Positions 1 to 9,364 are shown, counted from the first letter of the stretch. The stretch is DNA of 64,000 nucleotides from Enterococcus viikkiensis (GCF_005405345.1 NZ_BJDW01000007.1:1-64000); one strand, 5' to 3'. A program made the numbers and translations. Notes: generated by a model not told the origin, from the letters alone.

Positions 1-68
1 ATTATCGAACACCTTTGGAAGTATTTTTGAGTTACGTAAGTATTGATGATTTGTCTAACTTAATTTGA
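1..68 (+). mobile_element. IS30-family transposase, C-terminal end (partial)
   Basis: The first 68 bases read, in the frame starting at base 3, as the last 21 residues of a protein ending at TGA (66-68). They begin Y-R-T-P-L-E-V-F and end L-S-N-L-I. The R-T-P-x-E-V-F signature followed by a short tail is typical of IS30-family DDE transposases, close to the element's right end. The rest of the element lies left of the window. The terminal inverted repeat probably falls in the next few tens of bases, but I cannot define it without the other end. This is family recognition from a short tail, so it is moderately sure. Confidence 0.6.
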
Positions 69-149
69 CAATTAAGAGAATTAAAAAATAAAAAATAAAT
101 TCGAAATTTTTTTTAATTATTTGCGTTTATCCTTATAAAATTAGTATCC

Positions 150-179
150 TAATTTATAATAATTCTTATTGAGAATTAG
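150..179. promoter_or_regulatory. AT-rich inverted repeat upstream of mga-like gene 1
   Basis: A perfect 7-base inverted repeat (TAATTCT, 160-166, against AGAATTA, 172-178) with a 5-base spacer lies about 100 bases upstream of the first Mga-like gene, within an AT-rich stretch that probably holds its promoter. It could be an operator (its composition is loosely like a PerR/Fur box) or part of the insertion-sequence end. No consensus match is good enough to name a regulator. Confidence 0.3.
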
Positions 180-275
180 TTAAATAACAAGGATAAGCAT
201 AATACAAATTAATCTAGCTTGTTTCCCCTCATTTTTGCCATTATATTAAATAAAAAATTATTCAAGGAGTTATCT

Positions 276-1799
276 ATGAATTTACGAGGGTTAATGAAAC
301 AAGAGACGACGAGACGTTTAAGTCTCATCGAACAATTATATTATGCCAAAGATTTGCTTTCTTCCGAACAATTAATGGAAGCATTGGACTGCTCGCTACC
401 TGCGTTAATTAGTGATATTCGTTTTTTAAATGAAGAAAACTTACCGATCAAAATAAAGAAAAAGAAAGGTCTTTATTCAATTGCGTTCGATCAATTCGCG
501 ACGATTGACATTGTCTATGCCTATATTTTACGGACCAGTTTAGAGTTTCAAGTAATCGAGTGCCTGTTTTTTGAGAAAAGTCGGGGAATTCAACTAGCGG
601 CGGATCAATTAAATTGTAGCTTCTCTAACATGCAGCGTTATTTGAAAAACATCAAGCACACGCTAGCGAATTGGGATATCACTGTCCATCATCGCCCACT
701 GCGAGTTGCCGGAGATGAAGCGAACTTACGACAATTCTATTATCATTTTTTTAGAGAAGCTAGAATGGCCTTTGCCGATTATGGTTTCTCAAAGGAATTA
801 CTCAATTCAGTGGATTGCTTCTTACGGCAATTATTAAAAGAAAATCAAATTGATAACAATATGACTGTCCACTTTCAACTGATGCACAGCTTTTTGATTG
901 GCTTACAACGTTTGAAAAATGGTCATTCCATGAAAAAACTGTCTACTGAAAGCGGCTTAAGAATTCCTGCTTTCGATCAGCTAGAACGATTATCCAAACT
1001 GATCAAACGTGAGACTAAGGTTGATTTTACTGAGAAATTATTACAGGAATGCTTGTGGCCACTATTTTCTCATCAATTAATCTTAAACCGTCAGCAGCAA
1101 TTATTTGCGATCCAAAAAAATACTCGACTGGCGAATTTCTATGAAGCTCATCATTTATTATTGAATCGTATTAGCGAACTGCTAGATACGCCACTTTCAC
1201 AAGCTGAAATCGTTGAGAATCTGCGAATATTAGGCAATAGTCTGTTTTGCTACCAACCTAACAAACGATCGGTCGAGATTTTGCAGGAAACACAAGCCAC
1301 TATGCTAAAATTGATCGAAAAAAAATATAGCCGTGAGCTGAGAAAAATCAGAACGGTCGTGGAAGATTTTTTACCAAACCAGCAGCATAGCGCCTTTACT
1401 GAGCTGTATATCAGCTTATTGGTTACATCAATCAGTCATCTGCTGCAGCGCTTAGTAGCGGCGGATAAACCAATCAAAGTCTTGCTGCTCTCTGATACCT
1501 CCACCACCCATGAACGTTTCTGGCACTCAATTTTTCCGGCTTTTATTAAAGGCGCTGTGGATTATGAATATTTTAGCAGTCCGTTTATTCAGCAGGAACA
1601 ACTCACTAATCTAACTAAAAGATATGATTTGATTGTAACCAATGTGACGATGACTGCGCTTAAATCTGCTTGCCCACTGATTGCCATCAACACCTATCCA
1701 ACCGCTCAAGATTTTGAACGAATTCAGCAATTTGTGAATTGTTTCGAACCACTGCCATTACGAAAGGAATATTATAATGAACTTACGCCGACTTCTTAA
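276..1799 (+). CDS. Mga-family helix-turn-helix transcriptional regulator 1
   Basis: A 507-residue cytoplasmic protein of the Mga/AtxA type of PRD-containing regulators. Residues about 15-60 form a first helix-turn-helix, a second lies around 90-150, PRD-like helical regions fill the middle, and the last ~85 residues look like a PTS EIIB-like fold (hydrophobic strand then a short loop, V-L-L-L-S-D-T-S). I chose ATG 276 because AAGGAG lies just upstream (264-269); an ORF open from 219 has no ribosome site. It overlaps the next gene, a paralogue of similar length and the same opening residues (M-N-L-R), by 23 bases, so the two are probably translated together. The target genes are not apparent; a neighbouring surface or sugar locus may lie left of the window. 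Confidence 0.8.
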   Translation: MNLRGLMKQETTRRLSLIEQLYYAKDLLSSEQLMEALDCSLPALISDIRFLNEENLPIKIKKKKGLYSIAFDQFATIDIVYAYILRTSLEFQVIECLFFEKSRGIQLAADQLNCSFSNMQRYLKNIKHTLANWDITVHHRPLRVAGDEANLRQFYYHFFREARMAFADYGFSKELLNSVDCFLRQLLKENQIDNNMTVHFQLMHSFLIGLQRLKNGHSMKKLSTESGLRIPAFDQLERLSKLIKRETKVDFTEKLLQECLWPLFSHQLILNRQQQLFAIQKNTRLANFYEAHHLLLNRISELLDTPLSQAEIVENLRILGNSLFCYQPNKRSVEILQETQATMLKLIEKKYSRELRKIRTVVEDFLPNQQHSAFTELYISLLVTSISHLLQRLVAADKPIKVLLLSDTSTTHERFWHSIFPAFIKGAVDYEYFSSPFIQQEQLTNLTKRYDLIVTNVTMTALKSACPLIAINTYPTAQDFERIQQFVNCFEPLPLRKEYYNELTPTS

Positions 1800-3309
1800 G
1801 CGAGATAGCCAGCGCCAATTAAATTTAATTGAAACCCTTTATTATTCCAAGCATCCTTGTTCCAGCGAGGAATTGTCTACCATCGCAGACTGCACGACAC
1901 CTGCTTTATTAAATGATATCCGAACAATCAACACCCAAAGCAACTATTACAAAGTCGTGCGAGAAAACAGCTTATATCGGCTGGAGCTGAAAGACAACGC
2001 CACCATTGATGTTCTATTCTCTACGCTGCTAAATCATTCGATGGCTTTTAAAATCCTAGAAGCTATCTTCTTTGAGGAATGCTCTACCTTATTAGAGTTA
2101 TCGCAAAAATTATTTTGCAGCTTGACCACGGTCCAATCGGCCATGAAGGATCTACAAGATGCTCTGGCACAATGGAAATTGACGATCCAACGGCGACCTT
2201 TTCGTTTGACTGGTGATGAGGTCGCGATCCGTCATCTATTCTTTCTCTATTTTTCAGAGAAAAAAGTTATGCGAAAAAATACGCGTTTCAGCTCGGAACT
2301 TTTCCGTTACGGTGACGAAATTGTTCGCTCTATGATCCATGAAAATGATTTATCGGTATCGTTTGCGCAATACAACCGCCTAAGTCTTACCTTTTTTATC
2401 AGTCTTGTGCGTATCTCTAACAACCACCGTTTTTCCTCCCGCACATTAAAATCGGAGAGCATTCTGCCACCAAAACAAGCGACGATGAGCCGCTTTGGTC
2501 CGCTCTTGCGGAAAGAGCTGCATATTCTCTACTCAGAAGATGTTATGAAGGATAGCTTTTGGTTGCTGTATTCGGATCTCTTTTTGCTAGGTGACAGACA
2601 AAAGAAAAAAGCCTTGGAATCAAATTATTCCTTGGCTTATCATTATGAAACGCATTATGAACTAGCTGAAAAACTCAGTACAATGCTCGTCGATCCCTTG
2701 ACTGAAAACCAAAAGGATCAGTTAACCACCATTTTGATCAATCAGCATCTGTTTCATGCCAAAACAAAAGAATTTATCAGTATTCTACAAGACCGAAAAA
2801 AAGACTGCTTACATTTGCTAGAGACTTTTCATGCTCATTGTGTGCATCAGCTACGGGAACTAGTGCTTGAATTCACTGAAGATTATCAGCTTTTCGCGAC
2901 AACCGAATTCATCGATAATTACATTTATCAAATAATAGCTGCCGTTCCCAGCTGTCTAAATAATATGCAGCAATCTAATCAGCCTGTCACCTTGCTAGTC
3001 GTCTCGACAGACTCTAGTATGCAGGAAAGCCTACTATCTGAATTGCTACGCTTTTCAATCAGGGGCAATTACACAATCCAACATATCAATTTTAACAGTC
3101 TCCAAAACAAAAGTTATTTAGAAATCTTTGAAGAATATGATATCGTCATCAGTACCTCCACCTTTGATGTACAAAGTTGTCGAACGCCGATCATCGCAGT
3201 AGAGCTGTGTCCCAGCATCCATTCTTTAAACAAGATTCAATCGTTGGTAGATAAGATTCATCGCAAAAATTTCTCTTCAGAAAAGCGCGAAGCTATTCCC
3301 GTTCAATAA
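1777..3309 (+). CDS. Mga-family helix-turn-helix transcriptional regulator 2
   Basis: A 510-residue paralogue of the preceding regulator with the same architecture: paired N-terminal helix-turn-helix segments (about residues 15-60 and 95-150), a long helical PRD-like middle, and a C-terminal EIIB-like segment beginning near residue 420 (T-L-L-V-V-S-T-D). ATG 1777 sits inside the end of the upstream gene and is preceded by AAAGGAA. Mga-type proteins activate virulence, surface or sugar genes in streptococci and enterococci and can be phosphorylated by PTS proteins. No conserved histidine assignment was attempted. A hairpin terminator follows at 3331. The tandem pair suggests duplication followed by divergence. 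Confidence 0.8.
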   Translation: MNLRRLLKRDSQRQLNLIETLYYSKHPCSSEELSTIADCTTPALLNDIRTINTQSNYYKVVRENSLYRLELKDNATIDVLFSTLLNHSMAFKILEAIFFEECSTLLELSQKLFCSLTTVQSAMKDLQDALAQWKLTIQRRPFRLTGDEVAIRHLFFLYFSEKKVMRKNTRFSSELFRYGDEIVRSMIHENDLSVSFAQYNRLSLTFFISLVRISNNHRFSSRTLKSESILPPKQATMSRFGPLLRKELHILYSEDVMKDSFWLLYSDLFLLGDRQKKKALESNYSLAYHYETHYELAEKLSTMLVDPLTENQKDQLTTILINQHLFHAKTKEFISILQDRKKDCLHLLETFHAHCVHQLRELVLEFTEDYQLFATTEFIDNYIYQIIAAVPSCLNNMQQSNQPVTLLVVSTDSSMQESLLSELLRFSIRGNYTIQHINFNSLQNKSYLEIFEEYDIVISTSTFDVQSCRTPIIAVELCPSIHSLNKIQSLVDKIHRKNFSSEKREAIPVQ

Positions 3310-3330
3310 ACGTACCCTTTAAATGAGACC

Positions 3331-3364
3331 AGTCGAGACATTACGTTCTCGGCTTGTTTTCTTT
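3331..3364 (+). terminator. Rho-independent terminator after the mga-like pair
   Basis: Stem AGTCGAGA (3331-3338) pairs with TCTCGGCT (3347-3354), with one wobble, followed by TGTTTTCTTTT. It overlaps the stop codon of the convergent minus-strand gene, so it separates two converging transcripts. Confidence 0.65.
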
Positions 3365-3730
3365 TAACCGCATGACTTCTTTTTCCATTGACGCTTTTTC
3401 TAAGGTCAAGCTAGCAATCATCTTCTGGTATTTTTCAGGCCCATTTTTCTTACGGATCAGATTTAGTTGAACCGTAGAAAAGAAAATCATGAATACTGAC
3501 AAAATAACTATTACAGCAAAAACCAATCCTGGTGTGATGCGAAAGAATACATACAGTAAAATAATTAGCCCAATAAGAATCTCGGCGATACTCAGTTTGG
3601 CACGCCGCCCTCCCCCAAAAAGAATTCGTTTTAAAACTGATCCATGTAACAATTCTTCATAACGCGTCAAACGTGCTTCTAAAAAACTGATTTGTTCCTT
3701 TAATATATCTATCCGTTGATTTTCCGGCAT
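3341..3730 (-). CDS. Small membrane protein with flanking coiled coils, unknown function
   Basis: A 129-residue protein I do not recognise. Residues 5-30 are charged and heptad-like (I-L-K-E-Q-I-S-F-L-E-A-R-L), residues about 45-90 form two closely spaced hydrophobic segments with a short turn, and the C-terminal 35 residues are again charged and helical (L-E-K-A-S-M-E-K-E-V). It is therefore probably a two-pass membrane protein with both coiled-coil tails in the cytoplasm. A GGAG-type site (GGGAG) lies upstream of the ATG at 3730. It stands alone between the convergent mga pair and the divergent alanine dehydrogenase gene. Confidence 0.65.
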   Translation of the reverse strand: MPENQRIDILKEQISFLEARLTRYEELLHGSVLKRILFGGGRRAKLSIAEILIGLIILLYVFFRITPGLVFAVIVILSVFMIFFSTVQLNLIRKKNGPEKYQKMIASLTLEKASMEKEVMRLKENKPRT

Positions 3731-4024
3731 AATACAATCTCCCTTAAGTTTCTTTCCTTATTATTACCAGTAATTGGTTTTTTCGCAATAAATTCAGCAA
3801 TCAAATAATAAATTTAAAATTATCACAAACTTTCAACCCATTCATTCTTACTTATTCCTCGAAAAGGCTTAGATGAGAAAATGAAAAGGGTTTCATTTGC
3901 TTACTTGTAGTAAAATGAATCGTATTTTTCACAAAATTTTATTTGATATTGTTTGAAACTCCTGTACAATTAATTTGTAAGCGGTTACGCTTGCCTATGA
4001 TTTGTTAGAAGGAGTGTGTGTCGA
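3731..4024. promoter_or_regulatory. Divergent promoter region of ald with cre site and palindrome
   Basis: About 290 bases without a gene. A perfect inverted repeat, AAATGAAA (3879-3886) and TTTCATTT (3891-3898), lies about 45 bases upstream of a promoter with -35 TTGATA (3943-3948), 16-base spacer and -10 TACAAT (3965-3970). Directly downstream, 3976-3989 (TGTAAGCGGTTACG) matches the CcpA cre consensus at all but the last position. Placed around the start of transcription, this site predicts carbon-catabolite repression of alanine dehydrogenase. The palindrome may bind a second regulator. Confidence 0.7.
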
Positions 4025-5161
4025 ATGATTATTGGAATTCCAAAAGAAATTAAAAACAACGAAAATCGTGTTGCCCTTCCCCCTTCAGGTGTTTTTGATC
4101 TGAGTAAACGTGGCCATAAAGTCCTCGTTGAGAAAAGTGCTGGCGCAGGATCCGCAATCTCTGATGATGAATATCGTGAAGCTGGAGCCACTATCGTTGA
4201 GGATGCAGCGACAGCCTGGTCTGCTGATATGGTCATGAAAGTGAAGGAACCTCTTCCTGAAGAATACCAGTATTTCCGCAAAGATTTGCTATTATTTACT
4301 TATCTGCATTTAGCTGCGAACAAGCCATTGACTGAAGCTTTGATTGAAAGTGGCGTCAATGCTATCGCTTATGAAAATGTTCAACCTGCTGACAATACGC
4401 TACCTTTGTTAGCCCCTATGAGCGAGATCGCTGGACGTATGGCGGCTCAAATCGGTGCCAACTATTTAGAACGAATCAATGGTGGTAAAGGAATCTTGTT
4501 ATCTGGTGTGCCTGGTGTTCGTCGCGGCAATGTCGTCGTTATCGGCGGCGGCGTAGTAGGACTGAACGCTGCGAAAATCGCAGTCGGCCTTGGAGCGAAC
4601 GTGACGATTTTAGATGTCAGCGTCCCACGTTTGAAAGAATTAGATATCATTTTCGGCAACGACGTACAAACCTTAATGTCAAATAGCTTCAATATTCAAG
4701 AAGCGTTAAAAACCGCTGACTTAGTCATTGGAGCGGTCTTGATTCCTGGTCACAAAGCGCCAACCTTAGTCACTAAGGAAATGGTGGCCAATATTCCAGA
4801 TCATTCCGTGGTAGTCGACGTTGCCATTGATCAAGGCGGCATTTTTGAAACAGAAGATCGCGTAACCACTCATGACGCACCAACTTATGTCAAAGAAGGG
4901 GTTGTCCACTATGCCGTTGCAAACATGCCGGGCGCTGTTCCACAAACTGCAACTCATGCCCTAAGCAACAGTACGATGGCCTATGCAAACCTATTAGCTA
5001 ACAACTCGTTAGAAGACTTGCTGAAGAGCAATCTGGCCTTAAATCGCGGGGTCAACACCTACAAAGGAAAACTAACTATTGAAGCAGTAGCCAAAGATTT
5101 GAACATAGACTACACACCAATCGATGAATTAATAAACAAAGAACTGCTAATGAATTCGTAA
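4025..5161 (+). CDS. ald: Alanine dehydrogenase
   Basis: A 378-residue cytosolic NAD-dependent enzyme interconverting L-alanine with pyruvate and ammonia. The N-terminus ([14 protein letters not shown]) is the family signature, the catalytic lysine lies in M-K-V-K-E-P, the histidine in L-H-L-A-A, and the Rossmann loop is G-G-G-V-V-G at residues 174-179. The length is normal for the family. I placed the start at ATG 4025 with AAGGAG at 4009-4014; the GTG at 4016 overlaps that site. It is monocistronic: own promoter and cre site upstream, strong terminator at 5171. It probably links alanine catabolism or nitrogen assimilation to glucose status through CcpA. Confidence 0.95.
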   Translation: MIIGIPKEIKNNENRVALPPSGVFDLSKRGHKVLVEKSAGAGSAISDDEYREAGATIVEDAATAWSADMVMKVKEPLPEEYQYFRKDLLLFTYLHLAANKPLTEALIESGVNAIAYENVQPADNTLPLLAPMSEIAGRMAAQIGANYLERINGGKGILLSGVPGVRRGNVVVIGGGVVGLNAAKIAVGLGANVTILDVSVPRLKELDIIFGNDVQTLMSNSFNIQEALKTADLVIGAVLIPGHKAPTLVTKEMVANIPDHSVVVDVAIDQGGIFETEDRVTTHDAPTYVKEGVVHYAVANMPGAVPQTATHALSNSTMAYANLLANNSLEDLLKSNLALNRGVNTYKGKLTIEAVAKDLNIDYTPIDELINKELLMNS

Positions 5162-5170
5162 GCTTATAAG

Positions 5171-5202
5171 AACCGCCAGCACTATGCTGGCGGTTTTTTT
5201 GT
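5171..5202 (+). terminator. Rho-independent terminator of ald
   Basis: A perfect 10-base-pair stem, AACCGCCAGC (5171-5180) with GCTGGCGGTT (5186-5195), 5-base loop, followed by a T run. Confidence 0.9.
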
Positions 5203-5238
5203 TATACTTACAAAAAAGTTATTTATTGGAGGTTCGTT

Positions 5239-6933
5239 ATGTCCTTTTCAACTTATCCTTATCAACGTCCGGAGCTGAAACAATACGAAAAAGCGTTTCG
5301 GCAAGCCTTGCAGCTCTTTGCTACGGCTTCTAATTATTCTGAGGCTAAAGAAGCCTTGACCCAGCTAAATCAATTACGCAATGAGATTGCCACTAATGCT
5401 AAGCTGGCCTATATTCGTCATTCGATCAATACCAATGACTCTTTTTATCGTGCTGAAAATGATTTTTGGGATCATCACCAGCCTTTGATTGATCAGCTCC
5501 ACAACGAGTTTTATGAAAAGTTATTAGACTCGGCTTTTGAGATGGAACTAAAACAAGAATTTCCCGAAACCCTTTTTCTCTATGCCGAAGACCAACTGCG
5601 GCTGTTAAATGATGCAGTCATTCCCCTGAAACAACAAGAGAACGAAACCGTTAGTCAATACACCCAGCTCATTGCTTCTGCTCAGCTAGAATTTCAGGGA
5701 CAGACATTGACCTTGTCAGAATTAGCGGCTTTTTTCACCGATACTGATCGCTCTATCCGCAAAGCCGCTCATAAAGTCTACGAAGACTTTTTTGTCGCCC
5801 ATGAAAAAGATTTCGATACTATTTTTGATCGGTTGGTTCAGTTACGGCACCAACAAGCCCAACAATTGGGATTTAAAAACTATGTGGAGTATGGCGACCG
5901 CTTAATGAATCGCTGGAGCTATGATCGCAAGCAACTACAGTCCTTCCGTCAATTTATTATTGACGTTGTCGTTCCCATCAATCAAAAATTGTATCAACGG
6001 CAAAAAGAACGCTTGCAGCTAAAAGATCTCTATCATTATGATCTGCCGTTAGTGTTCCCTACTGGAAATGCCCAACCTGAGGGAGACGATTTAGTCCAAA
6101 AAGCTCAGCAAATGTATCATGAGTTGTCGCCTGAAACCGGGGACTTTTTCGACCAAATGATCAATCAAGAGTTGTTGGATTTGAGTAGTCGCCCCGGCAA
6201 GCAAAGCGGAGGTTATTGTGAATTCATTGACGGTATGCAGATGCCCTTCATCTTCGCTAATTTCAATGGTACATCAGATGATGTTGATGTCTTGACCCAT
6301 GAGACCGGTCATGCTTTTCAAAGTTATTTATCTCGCTGGATCGAAGAAACGGAACTCGTTTTCCCCACTTCAGATACAGCGGAAATCCACTCCATGAGCA
6401 TGGAGTTTTTAACTTGGCCGTGGATGAACCAGTTTTTCCCTAACGACAGTGTAAAATATCAATTTGCTCATTTAAGCAGCGCATTGCAGTTTCTGCCTTA
6501 TGGTGCTTTAGTGGACCATTTCCAAGAAGAAGTCTATCTCCACCCAAGTTGGTCATCAGAAGAACGCAAGCGATGCTGGCGGGATTTGGAAAAAAGCTAT
6601 TGTCCAGAGCGTAACTATCAAGAATCTGACGCTTTGGCTCGCGGACTCTATTGGTATCGTCAAGGACATATTTTTGAAGTTCCCTTCTATTATATTGATT
6701 ACACGCTGGCACAAGTCTGCGCCCTACAATTTTGGCAACGACGAATTATCGCAGAAGATCCCGCTGTTTGGGCGGACTATCTCGCCATCTGTCGTATCGG
6801 CGGAACGAAGACTTTTTTAGAGACAGTAAGCTATGGAAAGCTCGCTTCGCCTTTTGACTACGAAAAAATGACTGAACTACTAACTATCGCAAGTAATTAT
6901 TTGGCCACTATTCCAGAGACTGAATTGAACTAA
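5239..6933 (+). CDS. M3-family oligoendopeptidase (PepF-like)
   Basis: A 564-residue cytoplasmic zinc metallopeptidase of family M3. The zinc site H354-E-T-G-H358 is present, with the third ligand expected in the downstream helix (E-I-H-S-M-S-M-E). The protein is shorter than classical PepF (about 600 residues) and fits the M3 branch of about 565 residues common in Firmicutes. No signal peptide is seen, so it should act on intracellular peptides, for example those taken up by Opp systems. GGAGG lies just before ATG 5239. It is a single gene with terminators or remnants on either side. Confidence 0.9.
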   Translation: MSFSTYPYQRPELKQYEKAFRQALQLFATASNYSEAKEALTQLNQLRNEIATNAKLAYIRHSINTNDSFYRAENDFWDHHQPLIDQLHNEFYEKLLDSAFEMELKQEFPETLFLYAEDQLRLLNDAVIPLKQQENETVSQYTQLIASAQLEFQGQTLTLSELAAFFTDTDRSIRKAAHKVYEDFFVAHEKDFDTIFDRLVQLRHQQAQQLGFKNYVEYGDRLMNRWSYDRKQLQSFRQFIIDVVVPINQKLYQRQKERLQLKDLYHYDLPLVFPTGNAQPEGDDLVQKAQQMYHELSPETGDFFDQMINQELLDLSSRPGKQSGGYCEFIDGMQMPFIFANFNGTSDDVDVLTHETGHAFQSYLSRWIEETELVFPTSDTAEIHSMSMEFLTWPWMNQFFPNDSVKYQFAHLSSALQFLPYGALVDHFQEEVYLHPSWSSEERKRCWRDLEKSYCPERNYQESDALARGLYWYRQGHIFEVPFYYIDYTLAQVCALQFWQRRIIAEDPAVWADYLAICRIGGTKTFLETVSYGKLASPFDYEKMTELLTIASNYLATIPETELN

Positions 6934-6973
6934 TCCTTAAATAATCCATCGGTGGGTTACAGATATCGCTCAG

Positions 6974-7138
6974 TTACTTTTCCCTATCCACTGATTCTGA
7001 AGCGATTCCGTTGGTCTTGTAAATCCAGAGATAGCCTCCGTGCTCTTTACCATACAGTGGATTGTCTAAAAGAGGATTCCCCCACACGTCGTGATGTGGA
7101 AGTGCACCCATTTTTTGATACAAAATAAAAAGAGCCAC
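6974..7138 (-). pseudogene. Orphan 54-codon reading frame, probable gene remnant
   Basis: A minus-strand frame opens with GTG at 7136-7138, immediately after the stop of a transposase remnant and in the same frame, and runs to TAA at 6974. It reads as a short hydrophobic start followed by a polar tail rich in His, Gly, Asn and Tyr (H-H-D-V-W-G-N-P-L-L-D-N-P-L-Y-G). There is no ribosome site. The composition looks like real protein rather than noise, so I read it as the surviving 3' end of a gene interrupted by the insertion sequence. I do not recognise the family. Confidence 0.4.
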
Positions 7139-7360
7139 TCAATTTAATCTTGTTAATCGGGAATCAACGGGGGAAAGATACCCTAATTTGGCTAAAATTC
7201 TATTGTTATTCCAAAAATAGATGTATTTTTCAACGATATCGATTACTCTAGTATTAGAGCATATTGGCACGTTATCTGAAGGAGTTCCCTTATGGGGCAT
7301 ACTTTGGGTAACGTTTTTTTGTTTGACTAAATCAATTTACGCAAAGGATAAAATTTCCAT
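7139..7360 (-). mobile_element. Degenerate IS3-family transposase (OrfB) remnant
   Basis: Reading the minus strand to TGA at 7139-7141 gives a continuous C-terminal stretch with the hallmarks of IS3 OrfB: T-Q-S-M then H-K-G-T-P-S-D-N-V-P-I, later V-E-K-Y-I-Y-F-W-N-N-N-R, and finally A-K-L-G-Y-L-S-P-V-D. Between P-I and V-I-D-I-V-E about 30 residues normally present (the E-S-F catalytic region) are missing, and upstream of codon position ~7330 the frame is broken by stops. It is therefore an internally deleted, inactive element. Confidence 0.75.
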
Positions 7361-7538
7361 ACGGCGACACTCTCCCACTCCTATTTTTTGAATCACCACA
7401 GCAATTGAAAATTTCATCGATCAAAAGTATTTACGACCCTCGCTTTACACCGATTTCTTAAAGATTTTCTTACAGGATTGTAAGTCGCTGACAGAACAGG
7501 TAAAATATGGAGGACACTGTTGGAGAAAGCTGGTATAT
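7361..7538. other. Non-coding stretch before the flippase gene
   Basis: No convincing gene or insertion-sequence homology could be read here. The last 25 bases contain two purine-rich sites (GGAGG at 7509-7513, GGAGAAAG at 7522-7529), the second serving as the probable but distant ribosome site of the next gene. Confidence 0.4.
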
Positions 7539-9296
7539 ATGACAAATAATAGACAAGACAACGCCCTACCGGGAAATGAACCTCGTTCGCGAATGGCGCG
7601 TTATCATACAGAAACGGTCAAACTGACCAAAGAAGATAGCGAACAATCGGAAAAACAAATGGAGAAAGTCTCCCCGCCTGTTAAAAAACAAGCGACTGCC
7701 CAAGAAAAAATGGTCCAAAGCACCGCTTGGTTAACTGTAGGAAATATCTTCTCGCGCTTACTAGGCGCTGTATATGTGATCCCCTGGTACATGTGGATGC
7801 AGCCTCACGGAGAAGCAGCCAACTATCTTTATACAAAGGGCTACAATGTTTATGCATTGTTTCTAATGATCTCCACCGCGGGAATCCCAGCGGCGGTAGC
7901 GAAACAGACTGCTCGTTACAATTCCATGAATGAATATGGACTTAGTAAAAAACTTTTATTTTATACCTTGCGGCTGATGACGATTGGCGGCGTGATTTGT
8001 GCGGGCATTATGTTCGTTGGCGCCCCCTTCCTATCACAAGGAAATCCGGATCTCGTTCCGGTGATGCGTTCATTAAGCGTCGTCCTTTTGATTTTCCCTG
8101 CGATGAGTGTGATTCGCGGCTTCTTCCAAGGAAACAGCAATATGAAGCCGTATGCCATTTCACAAATTATCGAGCAGATCGCTCGCGTGTGTTATATGCT
8201 GGTCTCGGCTTATATCATTATGAAGATCAATAACGGCAGCTACAAAACCGCCGTCGTTCATTCCACCTTTGCGGCCTTTATTGGGGTAGCTTTCGCTATG
8301 GGTGTACTGATGTTCTCCTTATTAAAAGAACGTACCGCCTTTCGTCAGTTGGTTAAGGAAAGCAGTAATCAAATCAGCTTCTCTGGCCGCCAACTCGTAA
8401 TGCAAATGATTGCGCAAGCCATTCCATTTATTATTGTCGGTAGTGGGATCAGTATTTTCAAATTAATCGACCAATATTCCTTTGAAAAAATTATGACGAT
8501 CGTTACGAATTATTCTGCCGCCAAAAATGCGGATCTTTTCGCATTGATCTCAGCCAATCCGGACAAATTGACGATGGTCGTTATTGCGTTAGGAACCGCG
8601 ATGGCTACTGCGGGACTGCCTTTGATCACCGAACGCTTTACGAAAAAAGATCAAGCGGGCTTGGCTAATTTAGTCACAAATAATTTTCAATTACTATTTT
8701 TTGTGATGATGCCAGCTACCGTAGGCATGATCGTCTTAGCTTATCCTTTAAACACTTTGTTCTATCGTCCAAATCCACTCGGAGCGCAATTATTGGCAGC
8801 TTCCTGTGTTGTTGGTATCATGATGGGCCTCTTCATGGTCTGTTCCACGATGCTGCAAGGATTAGACGGCAATATGCAAGCCGTTGGTTTTCTAGGGATC
8901 GGGATCGGGGTAAAAGTCATTACCCAATTCCCACTAATTTTCTTATTCAAAGCCTATGGACCTCTGGTTGCAACCTTTTTAGGTCTCTTAGTTGCAAATA
9001 TGTTCTTATTAGACCGGATTCATGTCTTATCTCGATTCCCATTCCGAGAAACGATTGCGTCTTTCGCAAAAATCACTGGCATGTCACTCGTTATGGGTGT
9101 GGTTGCTGTGATTGTGAAGATCGGCTGTGAATTCGTCTTGAGTCCTGATTCTAAAATTCAATCAATGATTATTATTTTAATTGTGGCAGCCTGCGGCGGG
9201 TTGGCGTACATTGTATTGGCCTTAAAAACGCGCATGGCCGACAAATTACTTGGGCCTCGTGTTGATGGTATCCGCAGAAGATTGCATATTCGTTAA
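7539..9296 (+). CDS. MOP-superfamily flippase, MurJ/YtgP-like polysaccharide transporter
   Basis: A 585-residue polytopic membrane protein with a hydrophilic N-terminal tail of about 65 residues and roughly 14 membrane segments. It belongs to the polysaccharide-transport (PST/MviN-like) branch of the MOP superfamily, whose Gram-positive YtgP members flip lipid II to the outer face of the membrane. Supporting features are the N-terminal helix starting T-V-G-N-I-F-S-R-L-L-G-A, internal repeats of P-A-A-V-A type and the length. Lipid II flipping is inferred from family membership; another wall-polymer precursor is possible. The start at 7539 has a GGAG about 13 bases upstream, rather far; no better start was found. 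A bidirectional terminator follows at 9365. Confidence 0.8.
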   Translation: MTNNRQDNALPGNEPRSRMARYHTETVKLTKEDSEQSEKQMEKVSPPVKKQATAQEKMVQSTAWLTVGNIFSRLLGAVYVIPWYMWMQPHGEAANYLYTKGYNVYALFLMISTAGIPAAVAKQTARYNSMNEYGLSKKLLFYTLRLMTIGGVICAGIMFVGAPFLSQGNPDLVPVMRSLSVVLLIFPAMSVIRGFFQGNSNMKPYAISQIIEQIARVCYMLVSAYIIMKINNGSYKTAVVHSTFAAFIGVAFAMGVLMFSLLKERTAFRQLVKESSNQISFSGRQLVMQMIAQAIPFIIVGSGISIFKLIDQYSFEKIMTIVTNYSAAKNADLFALISANPDKLTMVVIALGTAMATAGLPLITERFTKKDQAGLANLVTNNFQLLFFVMMPATVGMIVLAYPLNTLFYRPNPLGAQLLAASCVVGIMMGLFMVCSTMLQGLDGNMQAVGFLGIGIGVKVITQFPLIFLFKAYGPLVATFLGLLVANMFLLDRIHVLSRFPFRETIASFAKITGMSLVMGVVAVIVKIGCEFVLSPDSKIQSMIIILIVAACGGLAYIVLALKTRMADKLLGPRVDGIRRRLHIR

Positions 9297-9364
9297 TTGG
9301 ACGCTTTCTTCACATTTTTACACCTTTTAAAATAGTGAACATACTCCGATTTCTAAAAAAGTAA

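Noticed and set aside
7400-7538. Further extension of the IS3 remnant up to the flippase gene
   Set aside because: No transposase-like residues could be read in any frame beyond about 7360.
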